Below, one piece after another: positions 33,311-44,105 of a stretch of DNA of 64,000 nucleotides; position 1 is the stretch's first letter, and each line of letters begins with the position of its first letter. Both the position numbers and the translations under genes were made by a program. Source of the DNA: Craterostigma plantagineum. Lineage: Eukaryota > Streptophyta > Magnoliopsida > Lamiales > Linderniaceae. The notes under the pieces are model-generated. The model searched no databases. It saw only the letters and a program-made list of their open reading frames with translations, and had not been told where the DNA came from. The stretch is from assembly GCA_027422505.1 (NCBI GenBank), contig JAPQWV010000407.1, forward strand, positions 186,001 to 250,000, given 5' to 3'.

Positions 33311-36038
33311 ATGGAGAACTGGGGTCGATTGAGCCATCTCTTTATTACAGTATTTCTGACAAATTTCGCCGAGTTAATGCTGAGCCCAGCAATCCCAGAT
33401 GTTACATTGGGTGCTGTTTGCCCTGGCAAAGAAGAATGCTCGACTGCTATTTACCTCACTGGCTTTCAACAGGCGGTAAGATCTTATCAGTGTTCTTTTA
33501 TATCCCAATTCTTCCTTCTGTTTAAGCTCATGTTACTGCTGCTAGTTGTGCTTCGGTTTTCTCTATTTCGATGGGAAACTTTCTGGGGATTCCTCCATAG
33601 CTGGCTTGTTGTAGTTAGATTAACCTAATTATAAGGGAAAACAGCTTTGTGTGTTGGCCCTTATGTTTATTAAATACTAATGAGTTCTATTCTAACCATA
33701 GTATAAGCTTTATGAGTTGCAGATTTCAGGAATAGGATCTGTGATCATGACGCCTCTTATTGGGAAGCTATCCGATGCATATGGGCGTAAAACTTTGCTC
33801 ACGGTGCCTCTTGTGCTCACCATCATTCCCTCGGGTAATAAGCTCTTCCCATCACTTATTTAACTTGGGAAATTTCTCTGAGCCCATCACAGCGTACTGG
33901 GAAATATTATCAGCTCGCTATTTATCCTTCGAGCTTGCAGCTATATTGTCTTGGCGGAGAACGGCGCCGTTCTTCTATGCGTACTACGTTATCAAAATCT
34001 TGACTTCCATGCTTACCCAAGGCGGCATCATGTGCGTTGCTCTTGCATATTTGGTAATTCTTACCTCGTTCTTTCGTAGGAGCTTTCCTTTGACTTGTAC
34101 GTATGCAAAATGACTGATTGTTTAGTAGGTGCCGTTCATACTTAGGCTGACAACGTCTCTGTGGGAAATCGTATCTCTGCATTTGGGGTGATGTCTGGCG
34201 TGACTTCTGCTGCATATGTCGGGGGTACGTTAGCTGCTCGCTTGCTCTCCACGAGCCTTATTTTTCAGGTTTTCATTCCTTACCCAAATTTCGTCTTCCC
34301 CGTTTCTCCTCCTGTAAATAATTATGCGCCTGATTATTTGAGAAGTTCAATTTATTTTGCAGGTTGCAACAGCTTTATCTGTCATGGCGACGATCTACAT
34401 GCGTCTATTTTTGAAGGACAAAGCGCGCCCTGCTGATGCTTTGGAGGAGCCAATCTTGAAGATGATCCCCGAGGCAAATGAAGATAGCAACGTAGCACCG
34501 AAAAAGGTGGAATTCTTTTCGAATATTCCATCTCCAAAGGACGTACTCCGCCTGCTAAAGAGGAGGTCAATTCCTATCTCTGACCTTCTCCTTTCTTGTC
34601 TCATGATTCGTCTGAGAACGAAGGGCTGGTTCATTACATCCTACAAAAGTACAGCGTAATTATCGCAGAAAGCATGAAAGATGTTAATTAGACCATCATT
34701 TTGCAGCCCCAAGTTCTCCTTGGCAGCGTCTGTCGTTTTCTTCAATAGCCTTGCTGAGGGTGGACTTCAAGCCTGCTTAATGGTATGTGTATATATATGT
34801 AACTCCCCTTGTTTGTTGTTCGTTTATCGTAATAATTTCTCACTTCTCTTCTTCAGTACTTCTTGAAAGCACGTTTCCACTTCATGAAAGATCAGTTTGC
34901 TGAAGTCTTGCTCATTGCCTACATTGGGGCCACGCTATCAAACGTATCTTCTAAAAATCTGCACTTTCACTTTGTATTTAGTTGATTTTCTTCGAGCTCG
35001 GTGTATCTTGACAACAATTCTATGCAGATGTTCTTCATGCCCACTTTGGGTCCTTATTTCGGGGAGGAGATATTGCTATCTATAGGGCAATTCGCCGGAT
35101 TCTTAAACGTAAGCTGCTGTTAGAACAATCGATCTATCTCAAAGATTCATATCTACTTCTCTTCTCACTATAGTTTACTATTCTTTATACTGAATCCATT
35201 CTTCATCTTCACAGATGTTCTTCGATAGCATAGCCTGGGCACCCTGGGTAACGCTTGCTGTCATTTCTTCCCGTCAACAGCTTATAATCTCTACGAGCCA
35301 CTTTTTTTCCTCAAAGATCGATAAAAAGTTTCGATTTTTTATGCCAAGGTACCCTATGCTTCTGCGTCGACGGGTGCTTTCCTTTTCCTGTCCACCCCAA
35401 ACGTAAGTTTTCAAGATGGATCAGTCTATTTCTTGCAAGGATTGTCTTAACCATGCTGTCTAAACACTTGCTGGTTAATTTTCTATAAAAAATGCAGTTG
35501 AGAAGCATCATATCGAAACAAGTGGGCCCGAACGAGCAGGTAAAATATTCGCCTGCCAAAATCTAGTCTTTGTTCAATCTTTATTTTTTTCCCCTAACAT
35601 TTCATTTACTGACAGGGACTTGCCCAAGGATGCATTGCAAGCATTACAGCGCTCTCAGATGTCGTCTCCCCTCTGATTTTCAGCCCTCTTTCAGGTATCA
35701 TTTCGTTCGATTAAGGGGCTAAAACAAGTTGGATATAGATATCCGTTAATTTCGTTTCACGCCTACTGTGTTTTTAGCTTTTGTCCTGGCCGAGAAAGCG
35801 CCCTTTCATTTCCAAGGTTTCAGCGTTCTTTGCGTAGGACTTGCCTGGGTAAGAAGCACTTACGCCACATAAAACACAAAACGTCAAACTCTTCTCTATA
35901 AGAATGGATCGAATCTTCATTGCTAAGGACATGAATAACTTTTTGCAGCTTATGGGATTCCTTCTGAGCATGATCATACATTTTCTGCCGGCGATTTCCA
36001 GAAGAAGAGCAGTTTCAAGCAACTGGGCAATGGCTTAA
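33311..36038 (+). CDS. Major-facilitator carrier (HIAT1/TetA-like)
   Basis: Fourteen exons (33311-33475, 33723-33834, 33941-34053, 34146-34268, 34363-34565, 34707-34782, 34857-34943, 35028-35108, 35215-35247, 35349-35402, 35498-35539, 35616-35694, 35778-35848, 35949-36038) keep phase and give 442 residues. The first helix pair is followed by the MFS loop motif GKLSDAYGRKTLL. Further hydrophobic segments bring the total to about twelve, with a central hydrophilic loop (DKARPADALEEP ... KDVLRLLKRRS). The family is the plant relatives of animal hippocampus-abundant transcript 1 and of bacterial tetracycline exporters (Arabidopsis At2g16970-At2g16990 group). The substrate is not established. Two exons are 33 and 42 bp, which automated predictors often miss. 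Confidence 0.9.
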
Positions 36039-36541
36039 TACTCAGTCTTTTCCTTCTTTATTAGTGCAAGAGGCAGGACAAGATAAAAAAAAAAGGCCTA
36101 TATTTTAAATTTAATTATATAAGATGCCTTCATAACTTTGTCAAATAGTTAGACTGAAAACCATAACTGATTGCCTAGGAACAAACATCAGTACTTAATA
36201 CCTAAAAAAAGGGGGAAAATATATTTGCTTTCCATGGTTGAGCTCTGAGAGTTTCTCCTTCGTCTTTGAATGGAACAAACATGACACAGAGGGCACCATC
36301 AATATCACCAGCAACAACAATCGATTCCAGACTCCATTCAACACCAAGCATCATCATCATCAGCAGAGCAACAATCGAAGTCGTTCTCATAAGCATTGCA
36401 ATCATCAACATCACTTATGCCAGCTAATGAATCGTAATCAAAAGCACCACCATCACCATTATCAAGGTCATGAACTCCGAAGGCAGCCCATCCATGTCAT
36501 ACGTATTTATCTCCATAACAATCATCTTCCTCTGTCTGTTC
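36039..36541. other. Convergent 3' region between MFS and DCAF8-like genes
   Basis: This contains the 3' UTRs of the two convergent genes. CAT/CATCA-rich sequence towards the right continues the acidic coding repeat of the minus-strand gene in composition, but no coding frame is supported on the minus strand beyond the stop at 36542-36544. Confidence 0.5.
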
Positions 36542-39121
36542 TCACTCCGAACCATCGTTCTCACTATACATCTCATCAATATCAGTCATGTTATCACTCT
36601 CATGATCACCATCTTCATCAGCATCACCATCTTCATCGGAGGTGTCATCACCATCGTTCTCACTATACATCTCATCAATATCAGTCACATTATCACTCTC
36701 ATGATCACCATCTTCATCAGCATCACCATCTTCATCGGAGGTGTCATCCTCATCGTCGTCATCTGAATCATCATCTAAATCAATGAAATCACCGTCGCTT
36801 TCGTCATCAGCATAAACTCCCCCCCAGAGGAAGTAACCATTACGCCGCTTTGTTACCTATCCTCACAGTGAAATGAAAGATTAGAACTTCCTCTACTTCC
36901 ACACAGATTCTTAGAAATACATGTCAGTTAACGATATATAAGTAAGACTGAGGGTTTACTTTAAAAAGGAAAAAAGCAGGTAGAACAAGTAACAAAGCCT
37001 ACAGCATTACGAACTGTTAAAAATTCAAATATTTGTCATACCGCTTATGATTTATCACTCCCGGCTTACCATGGCATGGACCGAGTATAATTTCCTCTTT
37101 CTTATGTTTGATTATAAATCTTGTAATAACAATCTCCAAAACCATTATTAGAAACATGTCCATCGTTTTGATCATATAACTGAGCATGTTTCTAAAACTG
37201 TCAGTAGAGAGGTAGATCAATTCATTAAACTTATGCCCAGGTTCAGAAATCATCAGTTGATCATTTAGTCACTCACTTCAGCTTTATATTTCAATGCTCA
37301 ATAACTCAATAAAAGATATGCTGACAGACTGATCATATTCAAAAACATCACGAACCTTTTCAGCGTTTATGGGTAGAGTAGCTCTATCAATCGACTTAGG
37401 AACCCATATTTTAACATCTTGTTCTAGGCCACTGCTTGCTAGCACCGTATCATGAGGATGAGATTCAATGCAGTTCACTATGCGCTTATCTGCTTCCATA
37501 ACACGGATAAGCTCCCCATTCTTTTTCTTCCAAATGAAAATTCGACCGCAATCAGATCCACTAACAACATATTCACTTTTAGGCCCAAAGAAATTCACAC
37601 CCTTCACTGTCTCACAGTTTCTATGACCCTTGTAGGCTTGGGGAGAAGGTTTTACATTGCCATCATCCGCACTAGCAGGAGTTGAGCATGTATGCTCATA
37701 TCGGTCTGTATAAACTGCATCAAACTCATTGAGGCCTTGAGAAGTGAAATCAAAATCAGGTCCTAGTCCCATATCCTTTGTGAAAAGGTAGATAAACTCA
37801 TTACTGTAAGATGCAAGAAGCTCATTTTGGTCAGAGAATGCCAGACCAGTTATTCCCATGTTCTCATCGTCAATCAGATGTGGGGGGCAAAAAAAGTCGA
37901 CAGGCCTGTCAAAATGAGCTGATGCATCCCATCTGATACAACGGTTGTCATATAGCCGCACAAACTGATCTAACCCACCAACAGCAAATAAATTAGGATT
38001 TCTTCCCATGGAAATTGCATAAAGTCCAAGAGAGGGTTTTAGGCCAGACTTGCAAGTAAAATGGCCTGTCGCAGTTCCAGTTCTCAGATCAATCTGTACA
38101 CATCATATGAAGTCATTCTAGAGGTCATCTATGTAGGAAAAAATATAATGCTATCAGAAAGAACAGCAAACAGCTATCTTGCTACAAAGTGGCGAAAACT
38201 CACACGCTGAACCAGCCCATCCTCGCCGCACGTGTAAAAAACATGAGAACTCCCAGGTTCAATAACCAATTTGTGTGCACGTCGATTATGTTTAGCCAGC
38301 AAATTAGTCTCTACCTTTCCGCCTTCACGAATATGAGCAAGTCTAACCTGAACGCAAAATGTCAATTTGGTAAGGAAACATCCTTCTGATAGAAATTTTC
38401 ATCTTTTGGTGAACATGAAACAGCACCGACCATGTCTTGAAACACTCTGTTCAGCTATATAAAGCACATGGAGACAAAAAACACAAAAACAAAAAAAGGT
38501 AAAATGGAAGAAATGGATTGAGATAACCAGGTCATTACCTGTCCATCAGCAGCACACGTAACAATGCTTCGATCCTCGGTAAAAGGCATGAACTTTGCTT
38601 GGAAAACGTTGTTATTATGACCAGAATTGAATGAGAGCTTACGTTTACCAGTTTCCCAATTCCAGAGTATAACTCTCCTGTCGTCAGCACCCGATACAAG
38701 AATGTCACCAGTGGCGTTGAAGCTAAGAGTGTTCACACAACCTTGATGTTTATCTAGCTTGCGTAGGATATCAAAGTGAAGCACAAGATTCTGATACACA
38801 AGAAACAAAAGAATGTAAAATCCATGTAAAACAAAATTCTGATTGATCAACCGTTTAGCTGCGACTCAAAACCCACTCGACGAAACAGTCAAAAAGAAAA
38901 AACCAAGCATTGAAAATCAATACAAATATGCCCCGGATTGAGCAAACATACACTGCTAAGAAGGGTATTCGAGAATCATGGTCAAAATAGGAAAGGTAAG
39001 TCGGCTATCGAACCTGAGAAGCGGCACGGCGACGAGCAAACTCCCGAGTAGAGAGCTCGCCGACTTGGCGTTTCCAGACATCGACGACCGCCGACTCCGT
39101 TGGCCCCTTCTTTGTCGTCAT
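36542..39121 (-). CDS. DCAF8-like WD40 protein with acidic repeat tail
   Basis: Well-supported exons are 39121-39014, 38790-38539, 38347-38204 and 38093-37356. A last exon 36856-36542 is tentative; it joins in phase and would make 518 residues. The N-terminus (VDVWKRQVGELSTREFARRRAASQNLVLHFDILRKL split over the first junction), WD repeats (NTLSFNATGDILVSGADD, CAADGQVRLAHI, LFAVGGLDQFVRLYD, GVNFFGPKSEYVVSGSDCGRIFIW, LASSGLEQDVKIW) and spacing match the DCAF8/WDTC1-like substrate receptors of CUL4-DDB1 E3 ligases. The proposed last exon encodes DESDGDFIDL and then two 33-residue acidic repeats. The usual RRQ-type C-terminus of relatives was not found, so either this gene is divergent at its end or an exon between 36857 and 37355 was missed. 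Confidence 0.8.
36551..36748. repeat. Two 99-bp tandem repeats in the acidic tail
   Basis: Units starting at 36551 and 36650 are almost identical (two differences seen at CATG/CACA). The 99-bp period equals 33 codons and keeps the minus-strand frame, each unit encoding an Asp/Glu-rich block with NDGDDTSDEDGDADEDGD-like composition. Confidence 0.85.
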
Positions 39122-39693
39122 CAGTCGAATTCTCAACCCTAAGTATTTGGTATTCTATGAAGAAGATACCAAAAATCGAATAGAATCGATTCAGCGAACG
39201 GCGTATCAATCGGGATACTCTTTTGTGCCTACGATGAAGACGATAGATTGACGATAGAATTCGACCCTAGTAATCAATTAAATTAGTGTCACTCATATTT
39301 ATACCACAATTAAATTCCGAACTAAATATCTTAAATAATTAAATTATATCTGTAATTATCTATTTCAAATGTTAACACTTAACAGTAGTGGTACCAATTA
39401 GGATTATTTAAAAAAATGGCCTTTGACATCGTCAACGTTAAAAAAATAGCCTCCTAATTGATAAAAGACCAATGTACCCTTACTTACTCTGCGTAAAAGA
39501 CTATTATACCCTTTTTTAATGGCAATCAACGACAGTTAACGAAAATTACAGCTTTTGACAGAGGTTTACTGTAGAATCTGAAAAAGCAAAAGTAAATAAG
39601 AAAGAACCCTTTCACTTCACGGGCCCTTTGCAAAATCGATCAAGCTTTCTCCATTTTCTTCTTCTTCACAGTCGAATTTGAAGCTCAGAATCC

Positions 39694-42532
39694 ATGGCAG
39701 TTCAGGCGAGACCCCAAACAGTGAAGGTAATTTCTTCCAGTCCTATACAATCGCACGGGACCCTAAATTTAGGCCGCAGGGTACCCGTGCTTGCACAGGC
39801 AGGGGCCCCGTGTCTTGAATCTCGGGGATCCGTGTGAAAGCGCTGGGGTCCTCCCCAATTAACCCGCGCTTTGTCTCGCTGGGACCCGTGCTTGCTAGCG
39901 CTGGAGACCTTGCAATGCCGCGCTGGGGACCCGTGCGTGGCAGCGCGGGGACCCTGCGACATAGCACGGGGCCCGTGCTTGCTAGCGCGGGGACCCGTGC
40001 TCATGTGCGCTGGAGGTCCTAGCTATGCCGCGCTGGGGACCCGTGCGTGGCAGCGCGGGGACCCTGCGACATAGCACGGGGCCCGTGCTTGCTAGCGCGG
40101 GGACCCGTGCTCATGTGCGCTGGAGGTCCTAGCTATGCCGCGCTGGGGACCCGTGCGTGCCAGCGCGGGGACCCTGCGCCATAGCACGGGGCCCTTGCTT
40201 GCTAGCGCGGGGACCCGTGCTCATGTGCGCTGGAGACCCTTGCTGGGGAACCGCGCACATGAGCACGGGTCCCCGCGCTAGCAAGCACGGGCCCCGTGCT
40301 ATGTCGCAGGGTCCTCGCGCTGGCACGCACGGGTCCCAAGCGCGGCATAGCTAGGACCTCCAGCGCACATGAGCACGGGTCCCCGCGCTAGCAAGCACGG
40401 GCCCCGTGCTATGTCGCAGGGTCCTCGCGCTGGCACGCACGGGTCCCCAGCGCGGCATAGCTAGGACCTCCAGCGCACATGAGCACGGGTCCCCGCGCTA
40501 GCAAGCACGGGCCCCGTGCTATGTCGCAGGGTCCCCGCGCTGCCACGCACGGGTCCCCAGCGCGGCATAGCGAGGTCTCCGCGCAGCATGGCAGGGGACC
40601 GTGCGCGGCGGCCTATCTCACCATAAGCAATTTTCCCGCAGCATTTGTAATTAATTTTTTATTGATTTGTAGGTTCAATTGAAGAAGCAAATTGCCGGAG
40701 GCGACGATGAGAAAGATTACCGGTTACATATCACGTCACGATACTGCGAAGTGAGCCAGGAGATCGTTGGTTGGCTAAACGAGGATGAGCTGGCAGTTTT
40801 TACGGAAGGGAGTCCGTTCGGCAGGCTCGTCAACGCTGCCGGCAATTTCAATTTGTCGGCGCAGCTGTTGTGGTATCTCATCAAGTGCCAGACGCAGCTT
40901 CACAATCGTGACGAGCTTTGGATGATCATCGGGAAGAAACCGCTCCGTTTTTCAAAAACGGAGTATTGCCTAATCACGGGGCTGAAGTTCGCAGCCGAAC
41001 CGGCGGTGAACCAAACGGATGAATTCGTCCGTCGTCATTTCCCGAGGAAAACAGCATTGACGCTTAAATTGTCGCACGTTAAGCAGCGGTTGGAGGAGTT
41101 GGCTGCCAACCCCACGGTGCGCGTCAATGACGAGAAGTTGAAGTTGGCCAACCTGTATTTTGCGGGTTACGTCTTGCTGCCCCGACCTTCCAAGAAGGAT
41201 ACCACCCTTCCTTCTTGGATCGTTTATTTAGTCGAAGACTCAGAGGCCTTCGAGCGTTACCCTTGGGGGACCGTGGCTTTCAGAGCGGCACTACGGTCGC
41301 TGAAACAAGATTTTGGCGATAGCAAGGAAAGTAAGCTGATCAGTGGATTCGTACATCCACTTCAGGTTAGGGTTTTATATTTGAGTGACTTTGTGAGTTT
41401 AGGGTTTCGTCTGTTTGCGAAGATTAATTTACTTCTTTCTTTGTCTTCAGATATTAGCATATGAATGCATACCGGCCATCGCTGCGAAATATGTTGAACG
41501 TAGAGAGGGGGAGAATGCGAGGCCGCGTATATGCCGGTGGGTCACGAGGAATTGGCCCCGGAAGGGATGTCCGAAGTTGGTGGATGTTGCGAAGACGGTG
41601 GGCGGGTCCGATGTACTAGGTCTACTGGTGCCGATTGGAGAAGAGACGCAAGCCGATTATGTTCGGTACAGCGAGCTCGAGGTTGCCGCGCAACACGACG
41701 ACGTGTACGATAGGGTGGCGAGCCTACTGATGGACGGGGTGGAAGTTAGGTGCAGTCGTCGTGCGGTACGAGGACGTATTGGCCGGCCGGCGGCAGACGA
41801 AGGCCATTTCGAAGCAGAGTCCGTCCCTCAGCTCTCTATTAGGGGTCGCCAAGACGAAGAGAGGGGCATGGACATGCAGAAGACCCATTCATTTGCGTCG
41901 AAGAATGTTGCGTACATGTCTTACGCGTTCAAGACATGCGTCGAACTCGATGGCTTCGATAATGGAAAAGTCGTAAATGGGATGCTTTCGTTATGGTCCC
42001 ATTACGCAAGAGGACTTCAGGATGGATGGCCATCGATCTCATGGATGGACGCAGATTGCATCGTCTTCCCCGTGCAAACGATAGCACATTGGGTGCTATG
42101 CGTCGCTGATTGGAGGCAGAAGACGATGACGATATACGACTCCGACGAGTCGTGCGACAAGGACATGCGCAACCTCAACAAAGCATTGGTGCCACTTCAA
42201 GTAATCATCCCGGCGATATTGGTCTTCATGGGATGTATCAAGACACGCTTTAAGAAATGGAAAGTTCAGCGTCATCCGAGATTCGCCAAACAGCAAGGAA
42301 AGTAAGTTTCATTCGTTATTATTTCATTATATTTTTTTACGACGATTTCTGTATAAGTGTGTAACGTTTCAGCGGAGAATGCGGCGTACATGTGTTGCGA
42401 GCGGCAATGAGCCTGATGTTTCGAGGTGACGACGTCTCCAATCTGACGCAACAGGAAATTACGGATTTTAGGAAATTTCTTACGCTTTGTATTTTGCGTA
42501 AGGACTGGGGTTCTTGGTTTGGTCCAAGATAG
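39694..42532 (+). CDS. MULE-borne Ulp1-like (C48) cysteine protease with DUF1985
   Basis: Four exons (39694-39726, 40673-41365, 41451-42301, 42373-42532) join in phase to 578 residues. The N-terminal part has the DUF1985 block (PFGRLVNAAGNFNLSAQLLW, then LRFSKTEYCLITGLKF). The C-terminal Ulp1 protease fold shows a candidate triad: His455 in IAHWVLCVAD, Asp472 in IYDSDE and Cys529 in GNGECGVHV, with a Gln just before. Proteins of this type (KIU/Ulp-like genes) travel in MULEs in Arabidopsis, melon and rice, and may process SUMO or other modifiers, but no role in transposition has been settled. The first intron (39727-40672) contains the palindromic GC-rich array. The catalytic residues look intact, so the gene may be functional. 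Confidence 0.88.
39745..40600. repeat. Palindromic GC-rich array in intron 1 of the Ulp1-like gene
   Basis: Three tandem units with a period of 110 bp begin at 39911, 40021 and 40131 (each with AGC/GCA-ATGCCGCGCTGGGG and GCACGGGGCCCGTGC). From about 40250 to 40575 three units follow in inverted orientation. The centre is near 40243. The result is a near-perfect inverted repeat with arms of about 330 bp. Frames open through it differ between units (110 is not a multiple of 3) and do not encode a protein. Confidence 0.9.
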
Positions 42533-42789
42533 TTGAATGGGAATGTAACTTTTTATTTTATTCAAGTGGCTTGCATGGTTTAAATAATTTCTTACAATTT
42601 TTTTTATTTAAATAATTTTGATGAAAAACCTCGCACGTTGTTGGTTACGTTTGTGTAAATTAAATACCTGAATTGACATTAGTGATGACATGACAAGCAA
42701 TTTTATTGCTAATTGCATCAAATCGACTGTTATGACACTGACAATATAACGAAAAAGGTAACAGACCACTAATTCACAAATCATTGTTG

Positions 42790-43945
42790 ACTATTCAACG
42801 CACATAAGCATGGGACCAAGCATTTGAGCACGGGTCCCTTGTTGGAAAACAAGGGGCCCCTGCAGTAGTCATTGAGCACGGGACCGGTATTTAATATTAC
42901 ATCGTTATTTATTAAATATTTCTTTTTCGTTACACTGACAATGCATTGATTACACTGACATTCGCAGAAAATGTGAGTACAGACAATAATAATTTACCAA
43001 TGATTGTTGACTAGTCAATTAAAATCCGCACGGGTCCGGTATGCTGCGCATGGTTCCAAACTTATGCGCACGGTCCCTCGCGCATAAGCATGGGTCCGCG
43101 CACACAAGCACGGGTCCCTTGCGTGAGTTCACGGGTCCCGCGCGTAATCGCTGGGGTCCCGCGCATCCCACGCGCATTAGCTTGCGCGGGCCCATGAGCA
43201 TGGGCCCCGGACCACAGAACTCATGTGCGGGGTCCCTGCGGTTATTTTCACGATTTTACACCATATTAAATAATTTCGAAGTTCGATTCAGCCTCCATAC
43301 GACTATAATACGTCATATAATATAATAGCCAACAAAAATATGGTCTTTTTGCATGTATAAGATACGAGTTTTCGATTGTTACACCCTAACCAAGTCACCA
43401 ACATAAGCAAGTTGTTGCTATGTAAATTTGCTCAATTATTGTGACATCCACCCAGTTCACCAAATTCACATCGAAAACAATAACCAAATAGTTTAATTTT
43501 TTTTCCTAAACATTAACAACATAAGAGAAATTTTTTGGTCAAGATTAATTTTTTTTTCGACAATTTCGTTATGGTTAATTATTTTTGTTAAGATTTACAA
43601 GATATATATATGTATTTATTTACTGAAATTCTTTTATCTCACGCAACTTGCTTTTTCTTGTCATACATCGAAAAGGACACCAGACTTGACAGGGCATTGA
43701 TTACACCTGCACTCAAAGCTGACATGTTTCAGACAAATAGTTGACTGACCAATAATTCAATAATAACGCCGTTCACGAAAGAAGACCAATAATTGACCCC
43801 AATTAGGGTTTACACAATTTCCGCACGGGACCGAACTTATGCGCAGGGACCAAGCAAATAAGCACGGGTCCCCGCACAAGATCATGGGTCCCGTGCTTGA
43901 AAACAAGGGTCCTTCGCGCATAAGCACGGGTCCCGCACATCCATT
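42790..43945. repeat. Scattered GC-rich GGGACC/GCACGGG array segments in the MULE centre
   Basis: Clusters at about 42790-42885, 43025-43240 and 43815-43940 repeat GCACGGGTCCC, GCGCATAAGC and CACGGGACC words, the same vocabulary as the two outer arrays. AT-rich sequence separates the clusters. They lie between the 3' ends of the two convergent genes. Confidence 0.8.
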
Positions 43946-44105
43946 AAAACCCTAACTTTAAAATCCAAATTTTACATACCTCAAACAATATCACATCATA
44001 ACTCTTACTTTATAAAACCATCATTACGCTAATCTAAACAAACTTTCGTTTCATAACAATAATAATTAGGTTCTATTACATTACAAAACCCTAAATTTAG
44101 AGGGT

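Noticed and set aside
36238..36786. 182-aa His-rich frame on the plus strand
   Set aside because: It is the antisense shadow of the Asp/Glu GAT/GAC codons of the minus-strand acidic repeat.
37017..37253. Extra exon of the DCAF8-like gene
   Set aside because: The open frame is hydrophobic and unlike the family; flanking splice sites are weak and the proposed exons already join in phase without it. A missed exon here is still possible.
39743..40682. Open frames on both strands through the GC-rich array, with GPRASKHGPRA-like peptides
   Set aside because: They exist on both strands, follow the 110-bp DNA repeat (not a multiple of three), and fall within a predicted intron. They are compositional.
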